Source: Spirosoma fluviale
GTDB taxonomy: Bacteria; Bacteroidota; Bacteroidia; Cytophagales; Spirosomataceae
Length of the DNA: 64,000 nt
Reading direction: 5' to 3'
NCBI RefSeq assembly: GCF_900230225.1
Contig: NZ_OCNH01000005.1
Coordinates: 357,865 to 421,864, forward strand
The notes beneath the pieces are model-generated. The model was given only the letters and a program-made list of their open reading frames with translations. It searched no databases and was not told the origin of the DNA. Below, piece after piece: positions 15,206 through 23,987 of this stretch. Every line of letters begins with the position of its first letter. The first letter of the stretch is position 1. A program made the position numbers and the translations under genes.

Positions 15206-18200
15206 TGTGCATCAGGGTTTGAAAACTATCAGACTCAATTACAGCGCGTACCATGTTTCGGAGGGTTTCGCCAGCATCGCCCCATTCTGCCTCTTCCGAC
15301 GACTCTTTGTAGAACGAAAAATACAACACCATAAACCGGTTGTTGCGGAGGGCTTCGGGGGTTAGGTTGCGCTCGTGAACAGGCTCGCGGCTGATAATGA
15401 GCATCAGGTGCTTGTCGCGTTTGCCACCGTTTTTGCGGTCGCCACTGATAGTTCCGGTTTTGGCGTAGAAATGGTATTGCCCGAACTCGGCCCGAATGGG
15501 CCGCAACAAGTCCGCGCTTGTACCCGTTTCGGTAGCGTGCTGCATGGCCCGGAAGAGCGTATTGCTGTAAAACTGGCTCAGGTTTGAAGCTCTCTCCCAG
15601 CTACTATGTGCGTTCAATGGCTGGTACAGGTTCTGATGGCTTGCCAGCACACTTCCCCGAAACTCCTTGTTGAACGAGAAGAGCGAGGCCGCCATCTCGG
15701 CCATTTTGTAGGGCGTAACGTTGATCGGATCGGCACCGGTGGCACACTGCACAATGGCATTGTGCGTATTGTTGCGGTCAATCAGGTACAGATGCGAGGG
15801 CTCCGGGAAACTCCAGACCTTGTTAGAACTCATTGAGTTGTCGAACACGGTGCTGTCTAAGCCGCGCGCCAGGTTCTGCCGGGGAATGGCCCGCTGTTGG
15901 TTCGCCTTCCGAATGGGCAAATCGTAGTTGAACCATAAGCCCTGCCCCAGCAACGACTGTTGATTACTCCAGTCGATTTGCATGGAGCCGATGTGGTAAT
16001 CGGTGCCGTTGATGCGAAGCAAGGGGAAATTGCGTTCGGGTTGAGCGGCACGGCCGCGCACCAGAAACACCTCCCGCTCGTGCTGTAGTTGGTCTGGAGT
16101 CAGCGAACCCAGATATACCATCATGGAGTTGTAGGTGTTGGTCGATTGTCCGATGTAATAATCCAGATCGTGCGGAGGCAGATTATTATTCCCGATGGTA
16201 AACCGGACCGGATCGCCCCCAAACCGGCGCACTTGATAATCGCGGCCGTTTTGTTCCAGAAAACCAGGTTGTACGGTCGGGTTGAGCCCGCCAAATTCCA
16301 GGCCTTCCCAATCGAAGCGGTATTGCGACGTAACGGCGCTGTACAGTATGGGCTTAAAGGTTGAAGCGGGTCCGTTGTCCATCCGCATTAGGCATCGGTT
16401 ACCAAACAGGAGCCGTTCTTCGTTGGTTTGCGCGTTCAGGTAGAGGTCGGTAAGCAGGTCGTTATACCGATTCAGGCGGTTGGGGTCAATGCGCACCGAT
16501 GCCCCTTTCTGGAAACTGGTGAGCGCCCGCAACTTGCCGTCGCTGCCCAGCACGACCAGGTTCAGCGCTCTGGCCCGTTCGGTTTTGGCATCCCACTTAG
16601 CTGCCCTAAAGTAGCGGTCGGCTTCGTCGTACAGTTGTTCGTTCAGGCGGGGGTCGAGGCTGAGGGTTACGCTTTGCTGGCTGGCGGCTTTTTCGTGCTC
16701 AAACTTACTTTTGGCGAGGTTGGCAAAATGATAACTCCACAGCAGTTTGTGACCCATCGGGTAAAAGAACTGTTGATGGCCGTTAAGCCAAACGTTTTTA
16801 GCCAGATACTGCCGGGGCTGATACTGGAATTGCAATGTGGCCGTTCGGCGTTCGTCGCGGGGCTGAAACTGCACCACATCGTTAGGCCGCAGCACAACGG
16901 CATACGCCGATCCACGGGAGTCGTAGAGATCGGGGCCACTTTTGACCACAAAACTGGCCTGATTGGTTTGCCGTTTGCCTTCGTCGCGGCTGGCTAGTAC
17001 AATAGGAAGCGAGTCGGCACTCCACCCGGCGGGTAGGCTCGTGAGCCGAATGTTGTTGTTGGCAGTTTGGTTAAACAGTCCGGCCATGGCGTTATCCAGG
17101 TCAGCATCGGCCTGATGGGTATCGAGGGTATAGCGGTTCTGATTTTGTCGATTGACAAACAAAGCGTCCTGACTTCGTTGCTCCGCGAGCAGATGACCGC
17201 GCCAGGCGTTGAGCGTTACGTCAGGACTCGTAACGTTGTAATACAGGCGATTGACGGCAAACTCATACCGATTGTCGTTGCGTCGGCGCAGGTGAACCAA
17301 ATTTTCCGGTGAATTTTGCCCGGTTGCCAGCCGGACGATATAGGCATCGTAAGCACTTCGGGCAAACCGGTTTGAATCCAGCAGAGCTTTGTTTTGCCGG
17401 GGCGATAGGCTACTGGCATCAAACCGTTGAATGAGTTGGTTCGGGCCCCATTGCCGGGCCTGGGGAGTATCGTCCTGAAAGGCCAGAAATTCCCTGTTCA
17501 GTTCGTCGAAAGCGTTGGTCAGGCGGGAGATAGTGGCTTCGAGATTAAACTGTTCTTCCGAGAAGCGATGCTCGCGTACCAGCGGAAGCACGAAAATGGC
17601 CCCCAGCATAAGGGTACGAATAATGGAGTTGGCGCGTTCCTTGCCGGGTTCTATAAACTCAACCGAACTGGAGGTGAGGCTGGCTCGGTCGCCCCAGATA
17701 ATGACCCACAGTAAAATCGTGAACGTAAAGAGCCAGGTGAGCCGACTGTTCAGGCTAAGCATCGGGAAATCCTGCCCCAGAAAAACCATGCGGTTCGTGG
17801 CGGCCATCCAGACAAAAAAACCGGATGCAAACAACAGGCAAAGCATTCGGACCCGCAACACGCTGAACCGATTAAACGGGGTGTCGGCATCGGTAGTAGC
17901 CAGGATGAGTATAATCATCAGGCCGAGCAGAAACGTAATCACAAACTGACTGTGTTCGGCAATCACGTACCGAACCGTTACGAGGTCGCAGATTTGGGTC
18001 AGGTACGACGAGCCTTTTTTGAAGCTGGGCAGAATCCGGAAGTAGTGTTGGGGGTTAATGCTCCCTTTTTGGTAAAAATGATTGATCAGCCACTGATTCT
18101 GAGCCGCCCGAAGTAGTTCGGAATCTCGGCCAGTACTGAACCGAAACTCCTCATTTTGCATAATTTCGTCGGGTGTTCGGATGAGCACTTCGGCCCGGTA

Positions 18201-20501
18201 ACGGGTGTATACTTTTTTCTGTACCACCTTATTTAGGGCGCCATTACCAATTGCCAGCCCAATTGCCACGACCAGGCAAACCAGCGGCACAGTCCAGCGC
18301 GACGGTTTATGCCCAAAAAAAACCGGAACACGGCCCCGCCAGGCCGCCCAGCCTGCATAGACCAACACCCCTCCCGCCAGTAGGTACAAAAAAAGTGGTG
18401 TGTACAGAAACAGACAGGAAACCAGATAGGGTGAAAGCCACAGAAACAGGCCCAGTACCACCGCCCATAAAAAGGCCCACACGGTTCGGTTGATCACCTC
18501 CTGCTCTGCTGTTACGGTCTTTGGCCGCGGAAAGGTCAGTTCCAGAATGATTTGATAAATCAGCGTGGCCACCAGAAAAATTATACTGAAGCCGGCATCG
18601 GACAAACCCAGAAAAGCCAGACACAATAGCCAGTTCAACACCGAAAGCCGGCGATAATCGGGGTCTTTGATGGTGTCGCGGCCCGCATTGACCAACACCC
18701 GCAGGTACCAGAATTCCAGCCCGAAATAAACCAGTAACGGGAAGTAAATGGAGCCAATGCGCTCTGCCGACCCTCCGATAAGCTTTAAGCCAATGGCTGG
18801 CACGTACAGCCCGAGCCCCACGAGCAGCCAGGGCGACAATGCCTCTCCCGACGGACGGGGCGACAACCGGTTCATCAGATGGCTTCCCCAGGCGGTTATC
18901 CGGATGGTTCCAAGTTTCCAGAGAGCCACTAACCCAAAGAAGGCCAGACACGCCCCCGCTCCCTCCCTAAAGGAAGCTAACCCTAGTTTGCTCAGGAAGT
19001 TGAACTCGTCGGGGGTGGCGTCTTCGAGGGGCAAAAAAGTAGATGCTCGCCAGAGCAGAATAGAGCGAACCGTCATCAGGGCCAGCACCAACATGTACAG
19101 AATGTATTCAGCTTTCGTTTGCCGTTCGTAGGGGGTGAGGAGTAAACAACTCCAAATACTCCCCACAATGAGCAGGGTTAGCAAGAGCATATGCCAGAAT
19201 TGCAGTGGGTTGGTGGCTTTAAGGTCGCGGATACGAAACAGCCACTGTGTCTGATTCAGGCCGTGGCTCATTCCCCGTGATGGCAAAAGCAGGGTATCGC
19301 CAGCCTGGTAGTGCCGAATACCCTGATTCGAGAGGTCGTCCTGATCGTAATTGATCACCCGAAACTGCATGGCCTCCCGGGTGGACCCTGTATGGTAAAA
19401 TAAATTGGCCGACAGGTGGTTGCGGTTGGCTTCGTTACCAAATAGCGGGAAATAAAACCCCGCCATTTGTTCGCTGCGGGTTACTTCAGTGGCTGAGGAG
19501 GTTAAAAAGAGCGACTCCCCGTCATTGTCTAACCGTTTCAGGTATTCCCGATGTGGGCTCCGCGTTACCCATGCCGAGCCGAATGGCCCCCGGTTAGCAC
19601 TGTAAACCGGCTTCTGACTGCTCCACAAGCCGAAAAAGACCCCTTGCCTGGGCGTCAGTGTTACATCACACGTTACTTGGTTTTGTATGTTAAATTCCTG
19701 GTTGTCAATTAATATACGGGCATTGCTCTGCATTAATCGTGTAGAAGGAAAGAGCAGCACCGTATCGCGTTGGGGCATGTCGTCTTCATTAAGGAAAATC
19801 CGTTGCCGTAACAAATAGACGCTATCGAGGACCGCCACTAAGTCGCCAATACCGGGCGCATCGGCGCGGGTGCGGGCCAGCATCTTTCCAAGCGAGTACC
19901 CCTTTTTCAACGGCATGGGCAACGGCACCTGAAACGGCCCGTAAGTTCGCCCACCCTGAATAACCCGGAATGACGAAGCCGTGTCTACATCGAACTGAAG
20001 GCTAAAGTCTAACGCTACCGAATCCAACTCCACCCGTAGTTGGTGCCTAATCGGTTGCGGCAAAAGTGGGTTTTGCAGGCGATAGACCTTTGGCGCAATT
20101 TCGGTGTAAATGGGTTCGGCAAACCCACGTCCATGCAACCTGAAATGCCCCGAATCGATCTGATAATCCAGCTGTAATTGCCCCGGCTTATCGTCCCAGA
20201 GTGCCGTTTGTGGTCGGTTCTGGTCAATGAGTGTCAGGCGTTGGTCGAAGGCAAAGCCCAACTGCTCAAGAACGTGGTGATCGCTGTTGGTAAAGATGCG
20301 TGGGGGTGCATACACATAGCACCACTGCGTCAGAATGGCCGCCACACCTGCCCACAAATAATAACGAAGAAAGCGCGGCTTGTTATAAACACCTGTCTTT
20401 CCGAGCTTGATGTCGAACAAAATGTACGTCATCAAAAACAGAATTAACCCCAGAAAAGGCAAGAGGTGAAAGACGTATGATAAAAAGTGAGTTACGGTCA
20501 T
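15189..20501 (-). CDS. Giant polytopic protein: SEDS-like membrane region plus penicillin-binding transpeptidase domain
   Basis: 1770 residues. A TM helix (~5-30) and a second (~45-62) precede a large extracytoplasmic beta-rich region (~65-430). A membrane region of ten or more helices (~437-980) follows. Within it, residues ~830-945 resemble the last part of FtsW/RodA: a Y-V-I-A-E-H segment like the I-x-A-E-E motif, then N-R-M-V-F-L-G-Q-D-F-P-M-L-S in the place of the conserved G-x-P-L-P-F-x-S-x-G loop. Asp839 lies two residues off the catalytic Asp by my alignment. The C-terminus (~1275-1765) is a transpeptidase with Ser1380-x-x-Lys1383, Ser1453-x-Asn1455 and Lys1681-Thr-Gly. I infer polymerase and cross-linker in one chain. 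The transpeptidase call is firm; the SEDS call is tentative. Confidence 0.8.
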   Translation of the reverse strand: MTVTHFLSYVFHLLPFLGLILFLMTYILFDIKLGKTGVYNKPRFLRYYLWAGVAAILTQWCYVYAPPRIFTNSDHHVLEQLGFAFDQRLTLIDQNRPQTALWDDKPGQLQLDYQIDSGHFRLHGRGFAEPIYTEIAPKVYRLQNPLLPQPIRHQLRVELDSVALDFSLQFDVDTASSFRVIQGGRTYGPFQVPLPMPLKKGYSLGKMLARTRADAPGIGDLVAVLDSVYLLRQRIFLNEDDMPQRDTVLLFPSTRLMQSNARILIDNQEFNIQNQVTCDVTLTPRQGVFFGLWSSQKPVYSANRGPFGSAWVTRSPHREYLKRLDNDGESLFLTSSATEVTRSEQMAGFYFPLFGNEANRNHLSANLFYHTGSTREAMQFRVINYDQDDLSNQGIRHYQAGDTLLLPSRGMSHGLNQTQWLFRIRDLKATNPLQFWHMLLLTLLIVGSIWSCLLLTPYERQTKAEYILYMLVLALMTVRSILLWRASTFLPLEDATPDEFNFLSKLGLASFREGAGACLAFFGLVALWKLGTIRITAWGSHLMNRLSPRPSGEALSPWLLVGLGLYVPAIGLKLIGGSAERIGSIYFPLLVYFGLEFWYLRVLVNAGRDTIKDPDYRRLSVLNWLLCLAFLGLSDAGFSIIFLVATLIYQIILELTFPRPKTVTAEQEVINRTVWAFLWAVVLGLFLWLSPYLVSCLFLYTPLFLYLLAGGVLVYAGWAAWRGRVPVFFGHKPSRWTVPLVCLVVAIGLAIGNGALNKVVQKKVYTRYRAEVLIRTPDEIMQNEEFRFSTGRDSELLRAAQNQWLINHFYQKGSINPQHYFRILPSFKKGSSYLTQICDLVTVRYVIAEHSQFVITFLLGLMIILILATTDADTPFNRFSVLRVRMLCLLFASGFFVWMAATNRMVFLGQDFPMLSLNSRLTWLFTFTILLWVIIWGDRASLTSSSVEFIEPGKERANSIIRTLMLGAIFVLPLVREHRFSEEQFNLEATISRLTNAFDELNREFLAFQDDTPQARQWGPNQLIQRFDASSLSPRQNKALLDSNRFARSAYDAYIVRLATGQNSPENLVHLRRRNDNRYEFAVNRLYYNVTSPDVTLNAWRGHLLAEQRSQDALFVNRQNQNRYTLDTHQADADLDNAMAGLFNQTANNNIRLTSLPAGWSADSLPIVLASRDEGKRQTNQASFVVKSGPDLYDSRGSAYAVVLRPNDVVQFQPRDERRTATLQFQYQPRQYLAKNVWLNGHQQFFYPMGHKLLWSYHFANLAKSKFEHEKAASQQSVTLSLDPRLNEQLYDEADRYFRAAKWDAKTERARALNLVVLGSDGKLRALTSFQKGASVRIDPNRLNRYNDLLTDLYLNAQTNEERLLFGNRCLMRMDNGPASTFKPILYSAVTSQYRFDWEGLEFGGLNPTVQPGFLEQNGRDYQVRRFGGDPVRFTIGNNNLPPHDLDYYIGQSTNTYNSMMVYLGSLTPDQLQHEREVFLVRGRAAQPERNFPLLRINGTDYHIGSMQIDWSNQQSLLGQGLWFNYDLPIRKANQQRAIPRQNLARGLDSTVFDNSMSSNKVWSFPEPSHLYLIDRNNTHNAIVQCATGADPINVTPYKMAEMAASLFSFNKEFRGSVLASHQNLYQPLNAHSSWERASNLSQFYSNTLFRAMQHATETGTSADLLRPIRAEFGQYHFYAKTGTISGDRKNGGKRDKHLMLIISREPVHERNLTPEALRNNRFMVLYFSFYKESSEEAEWGDAGETLRNMVRAVIESDSFQTLMHNETNH

Positions 20502-20513
20502 GGCTCAGAACGG

Positions 20514-21518
20514 TTAAAGATGGGCTGGCGGCAGATAAATGGTTTGCATAAGCGCCCCATTCAGATGCCCCAGGTTCATTTCCTGCAGAATTTCCTGCAA
20601 AAACTGGTGCTTTTTGCTGAATGCGTAAGCGCCCTGTTCAAACGGTTTATAGCGGTCGGGCGGCAAATCGCCAACCTGTTTATCGTACCAGATAAGCTGT
20701 AGATTAGGCTCGTCGGTGATACGGCTGAGCGAAGGGTCGTGCTTGTAGGCCCGCGCCAGGCTATGCGCGTGCAGGGCCATCTCAACCAATCGCCGACGGA
20801 TGGTCTGTTTCTGACGCTCATCGGGCTCAATAGGGATTTCGTGCAGGTACTGGTACAAATCGCCATACCGCTCGTAGAACTGCCGCAGATACTGATCCAG
20901 CAGCGGGTGCTCCTGGGCTTGATGGTCGGGTATTTCCCGCCCATCGGCAGCCGAGTCCGGCGATTCAGTTGCCAATTCGGACGAGGATTCAGTTGATGGG
21001 CTATCAGCCGCAGCGGGCGTTGGGAAATCGTCGGTCAAATCAGTGACCAGGCTCGTTCGTTGGTATTTATACGTCAGCCATAAGCCAGCCAGAACCGTCA
21101 GCAGCCCTAGCCCCAGCAGTACCAGCCGGAGTTTCCGATGGTCGGGCTGTGGGGTGGTTGCCTGCAACACGAGTGCGTCGGAGCGTTTCAGGGGTACCGA
21201 CCTGGCACCCGCCAGATTGTAGAGGTTGCTATCGAGCCGATAAGCCGCCGAATCGGGTAGCCGAAGCCGACCCGACAGCCGGGTGGTGTCGATTCGTAAT
21301 CGGGCAGAAGGCTGGGCCTCGCGGGTCACGGGCAGCATCGAAACTAACCAGACTTTGCCGGTGCTATCCGTCAGGAAACAAGACCCATTCTGACGCAGCG
21401 GCCATTGTGGGGGCGTTGGCGGGGGGGGTGACGCCAACCACCCCAGTAATCCGAAGCAGCAGCCAACAAACAACCATAGCAGATAGCTGAGCCAACCCGG
21501 AAATGTTTGTGTCGCCAT
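20514..21518 (-). CDS. Two-TM protein linking envelope and cytoplasm
   Basis: 334 residues. TM helices lie at ~9-29 and ~130-150. Between them is a small extracytoplasmic domain. After the second helix come a Ser/Asp/Glu-rich linker (~160-200) and a helical cytoplasmic domain (~203-334) of unknown family. The start is 2 bp from the stop of the actin-fold ATPase gene, and its own stop is 12 bp from the start of the 1770-residue gene. Topology and position suit an adaptor between the ATPase in the cytoplasm and the membrane synthase. Confidence 0.75.
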   Translation of the reverse strand: MATQTFPGWLSYLLWLFVGCCFGLLGWLASPPPPTPPQWPLRQNGSCFLTDSTGKVWLVSMLPVTREAQPSARLRIDTTRLSGRLRLPDSAAYRLDSNLYNLAGARSVPLKRSDALVLQATTPQPDHRKLRLVLLGLGLLTVLAGLWLTYKYQRTSLVTDLTDDFPTPAAADSPSTESSSELATESPDSAADGREIPDHQAQEHPLLDQYLRQFYERYGDLYQYLHEIPIEPDERQKQTIRRRLVEMALHAHSLARAYKHDPSLSRITDEPNLQLIWYDKQVGDLPPDRYKPFEQGAYAFSKKHQFLQEILQEMNLGHLNGALMQTIYLPPAHL

Positions 21519-21520
21519 GC

Positions 21521-23977
21521 TTAAAAATCGTCGTCGGTTAAGGGCGTTACACTGACATCGGCGGGGTCCAGTATGTCGACAAATGGGTAAAGTGTCTGAA
21601 AAACACGCTGCGTGTTGCGAAAGAAATCGGGCTCAACCTGTAAGGGACTGTAGGTGTGGCCATCGCGGATAATAAAGTCTTCGCCCGTAAAAAATACATT
21701 TACCGTGTGGCTATTGATGGTGTGCCGCTTGTAATCTAGCCCGCAGATGGTAACGACTTTGGCGTTTCGATTAAAATTATCAAACTCTCGCCCCTCATTC
21801 AGGAAATTTTCCTCCTGGCTTAGGTCGTAAGATACATCGACGAGGTTGGTTTTGGGGAGGGTACTCGCCTGAATTACGTGCCCATCGCCATATTCCATTA
21901 CTTGCCTAACCTGTTCCTGCAAAGCCGCTCCGGTGTGCTGTACCCAGTTTTTCAGCCGGTTATAAGCCGGAATGTTCAGAACCTGACCGTCGCCGGTATC
22001 AATTTGTTTCGACTGTCGTTCGTGTTGCCCAAACAGTTCGTACACTTCCGGAAAACCAACCAGATTAGATTCAAAGTTGATGGGCTCGCTGCTAAACGCG
22101 CCCGCCAGACATACTTTCTTGAGGTCGTCGGTACTCTCAACGGGTACATCAAATGTTTTGCTGATAGCCGACCGAAGGGGGATGAACTTGAATCCACGCC
22201 CGGTCAGGATAATTTTGTCGACCAGCACCCGGCCGGTTTCGGGGTCGGCATATCGTCCCGACTGCACCACCTCCCGGTGAATCCGGTTGGCTACTTCGTT
22301 GACGGCCCGGTTGATAATGCCCCACTCGTCGCGGATAGAGCCCTGATGCTGCCAGATTTTCTCCAGCCATTGCGTTAACGTTGCCAGTACGGCCTCGTTT
22401 TTGTCGAAAAGCTGACTACGGATGGTCGACAGGTCAAAGCCATCGCCGTATAGTTTGGTCAGGACTTCGGTAAAAGACGTGTAATTTCGTTGGGCATCGT
22501 AGTTGTGTTTCAGCTTTTCAATTGCTTCTGTAAACTGTAGTTTTTCGACTACATCGGCCCGCTGCGTAACGGCCTGAATGGCCCGCTTGCGGTCGTCGCT
22601 GTTGAGCCCGCATATGGCCGCAAAGATGGTGTCGATGAAGGCATACGACAGCACATTGCCCGCCCCGATAAACCCCGACCGGTAGAGCGATACCAACTGC
22701 GTACTCCGGGCGTTCATTTTCAGAATAGAGTAATCAGTGGTGCCCTTGCCGACATCGATAATCAGGTAGCGCCCTCCTTTTTTCAGTCCATTGGCCCGCC
22801 CCTGCCGCGCTTTTTCTTCCTGTTCGCGTTTAAAGCCCAGAAAAGCCGCATCGCTCTCCGAAAGGGTAGATACCTCGAATCCCTGGAGTTGACAAGTTGC
22901 TTGCTGCCGGGTCATTTCAGCTAAACCATTGGCTGTCCCTTTGACCAGACGGCTCACCTTGCTTTGCTCAAATACATTGGGAACCAGTAACTTGGTGACC
23001 AGGTAAATGGGTTGGCCTTCGGGCGTGCTTCGTTTTATCTCTTCCAGCACTACCTGCAGGAAATAGTTGACGACTGCTTGCTGCAACTGCACGATGGTAT
23101 CAATGAAGTTACGTTCCTTTACCCGGAAGGCATTGGTCTCACGCGAGGCAAACCGAACCATAAAATTATAGGCACCCAAATGCGCCAATTTGAGGTTCGA
23201 GACCAGCACCCGTTCTTCGGCCAACAGGTTTTTCTGGCCTTTGTCGGTGAGCAGATTCAGTAACTCCTTATCGCGGTTGGTGCCGGGGCTGGCATTGGGG
23301 TCGAAAACCGCTCCTTCTTTTTTAATGAAATAAGCCGAGCGGTACAAATCGGATTCAGTATCCTGCTGATGCAGTTCTTTACCTTTTAAATCCGGGTAAT
23401 AATAGTCGAGCAAATTACCCACCAGTTGCATCCGCCGATTTACGGCACCACGCCCCCGCCGGTAGGTCACGATCTGACTGGCTTCTGACCCAAAGTCCAT
23501 CACCACATCATGAACGTAACGCTGCGGCACCAGATGAAACAGCAACTCGCCCCGATGCGCCACGTCATCGACGGTGATGGTTAGTGTGAGTCGAAGTGCC
23601 GACTCGCTAAAGTGGCGGGTGACGCCCAGCATAAAATGGGCTTTGTTCAGGCTGAACTCAACCGTTGGGGGGGGCTCCGGCAACGGCGGAAGAGCGTCCT
23701 GTTCGGGCCTGGTGGAGGTAGCCTGTAGGTGCAGGTGCAGGCCATCGCCCGTGGTCTCGGCGGTTAGGCTGCCCCAGTCGATCCAGCGATCCCGGTCGAA
23801 GCCGCCCCGGCAAACTACCCGCGCTTCCCGCAGCAAGCTAAGTACCAGACGGGCCTGTCCAGGCTGATGCTCCAGTATAAACGAAGGGACAAACGATTCG
23901 GCAGGGGCTACATCAGCGGGCCGAAGCTGTACCGTATGGTATTTTCGATTTTCGATTTTAAGGGCTACGTAGTACAT
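21521..23977 (-). CDS. Large actin/Hsp70-fold ATPase-like protein
   Basis: 818 residues, no signal peptide or TM helix. It shows the three nucleotide-binding motifs of the actin/Hsp70/FtsA superfamily: phosphate-1 VMDFGSEASQIV (~159-170), phosphate-2 LIIDVGKGTTDYSI (~405-418), and adenosine IILTGRGFKFIPL (~589-601). An N-terminal ~150-residue beta-rich extension and a C-terminal ~200-residue extension flank the core. The phosphate-2 motif is intact, so ATP use is plausible. It might be a distant relative of SrfB-type proteins, which I cannot confirm. It is coupled to the two-TM protein and the transpeptidase. Confidence 0.8.
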   Translation of the reverse strand: MYYVALKIENRKYHTVQLRPADVAPAESFVPSFILEHQPGQARLVLSLLREARVVCRGGFDRDRWIDWGSLTAETTGDGLHLHLQATSTRPEQDALPPLPEPPPTVEFSLNKAHFMLGVTRHFSESALRLTLTITVDDVAHRGELLFHLVPQRYVHDVVMDFGSEASQIVTYRRGRGAVNRRMQLVGNLLDYYYPDLKGKELHQQDTESDLYRSAYFIKKEGAVFDPNASPGTNRDKELLNLLTDKGQKNLLAEERVLVSNLKLAHLGAYNFMVRFASRETNAFRVKERNFIDTIVQLQQAVVNYFLQVVLEEIKRSTPEGQPIYLVTKLLVPNVFEQSKVSRLVKGTANGLAEMTRQQATCQLQGFEVSTLSESDAAFLGFKREQEEKARQGRANGLKKGGRYLIIDVGKGTTDYSILKMNARSTQLVSLYRSGFIGAGNVLSYAFIDTIFAAICGLNSDDRKRAIQAVTQRADVVEKLQFTEAIEKLKHNYDAQRNYTSFTEVLTKLYGDGFDLSTIRSQLFDKNEAVLATLTQWLEKIWQHQGSIRDEWGIINRAVNEVANRIHREVVQSGRYADPETGRVLVDKIILTGRGFKFIPLRSAISKTFDVPVESTDDLKKVCLAGAFSSEPINFESNLVGFPEVYELFGQHERQSKQIDTGDGQVLNIPAYNRLKNWVQHTGAALQEQVRQVMEYGDGHVIQASTLPKTNLVDVSYDLSQEENFLNEGREFDNFNRNAKVVTICGLDYKRHTINSHTVNVFFTGEDFIIRDGHTYSPLQVEPDFFRNTQRVFQTLYPFVDILDPADVSVTPLTDDDF

Positions 23978-23987
23978 ACAGGTAGGT

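Noticed and set aside
18307..18951. 214-codon same-strand frame inside the 1770-residue gene
   Set aside because: It lies wholly within the larger gene in another frame, and its Arg/Gly-rich product shows no domain, whereas the main frame encodes membrane helices.
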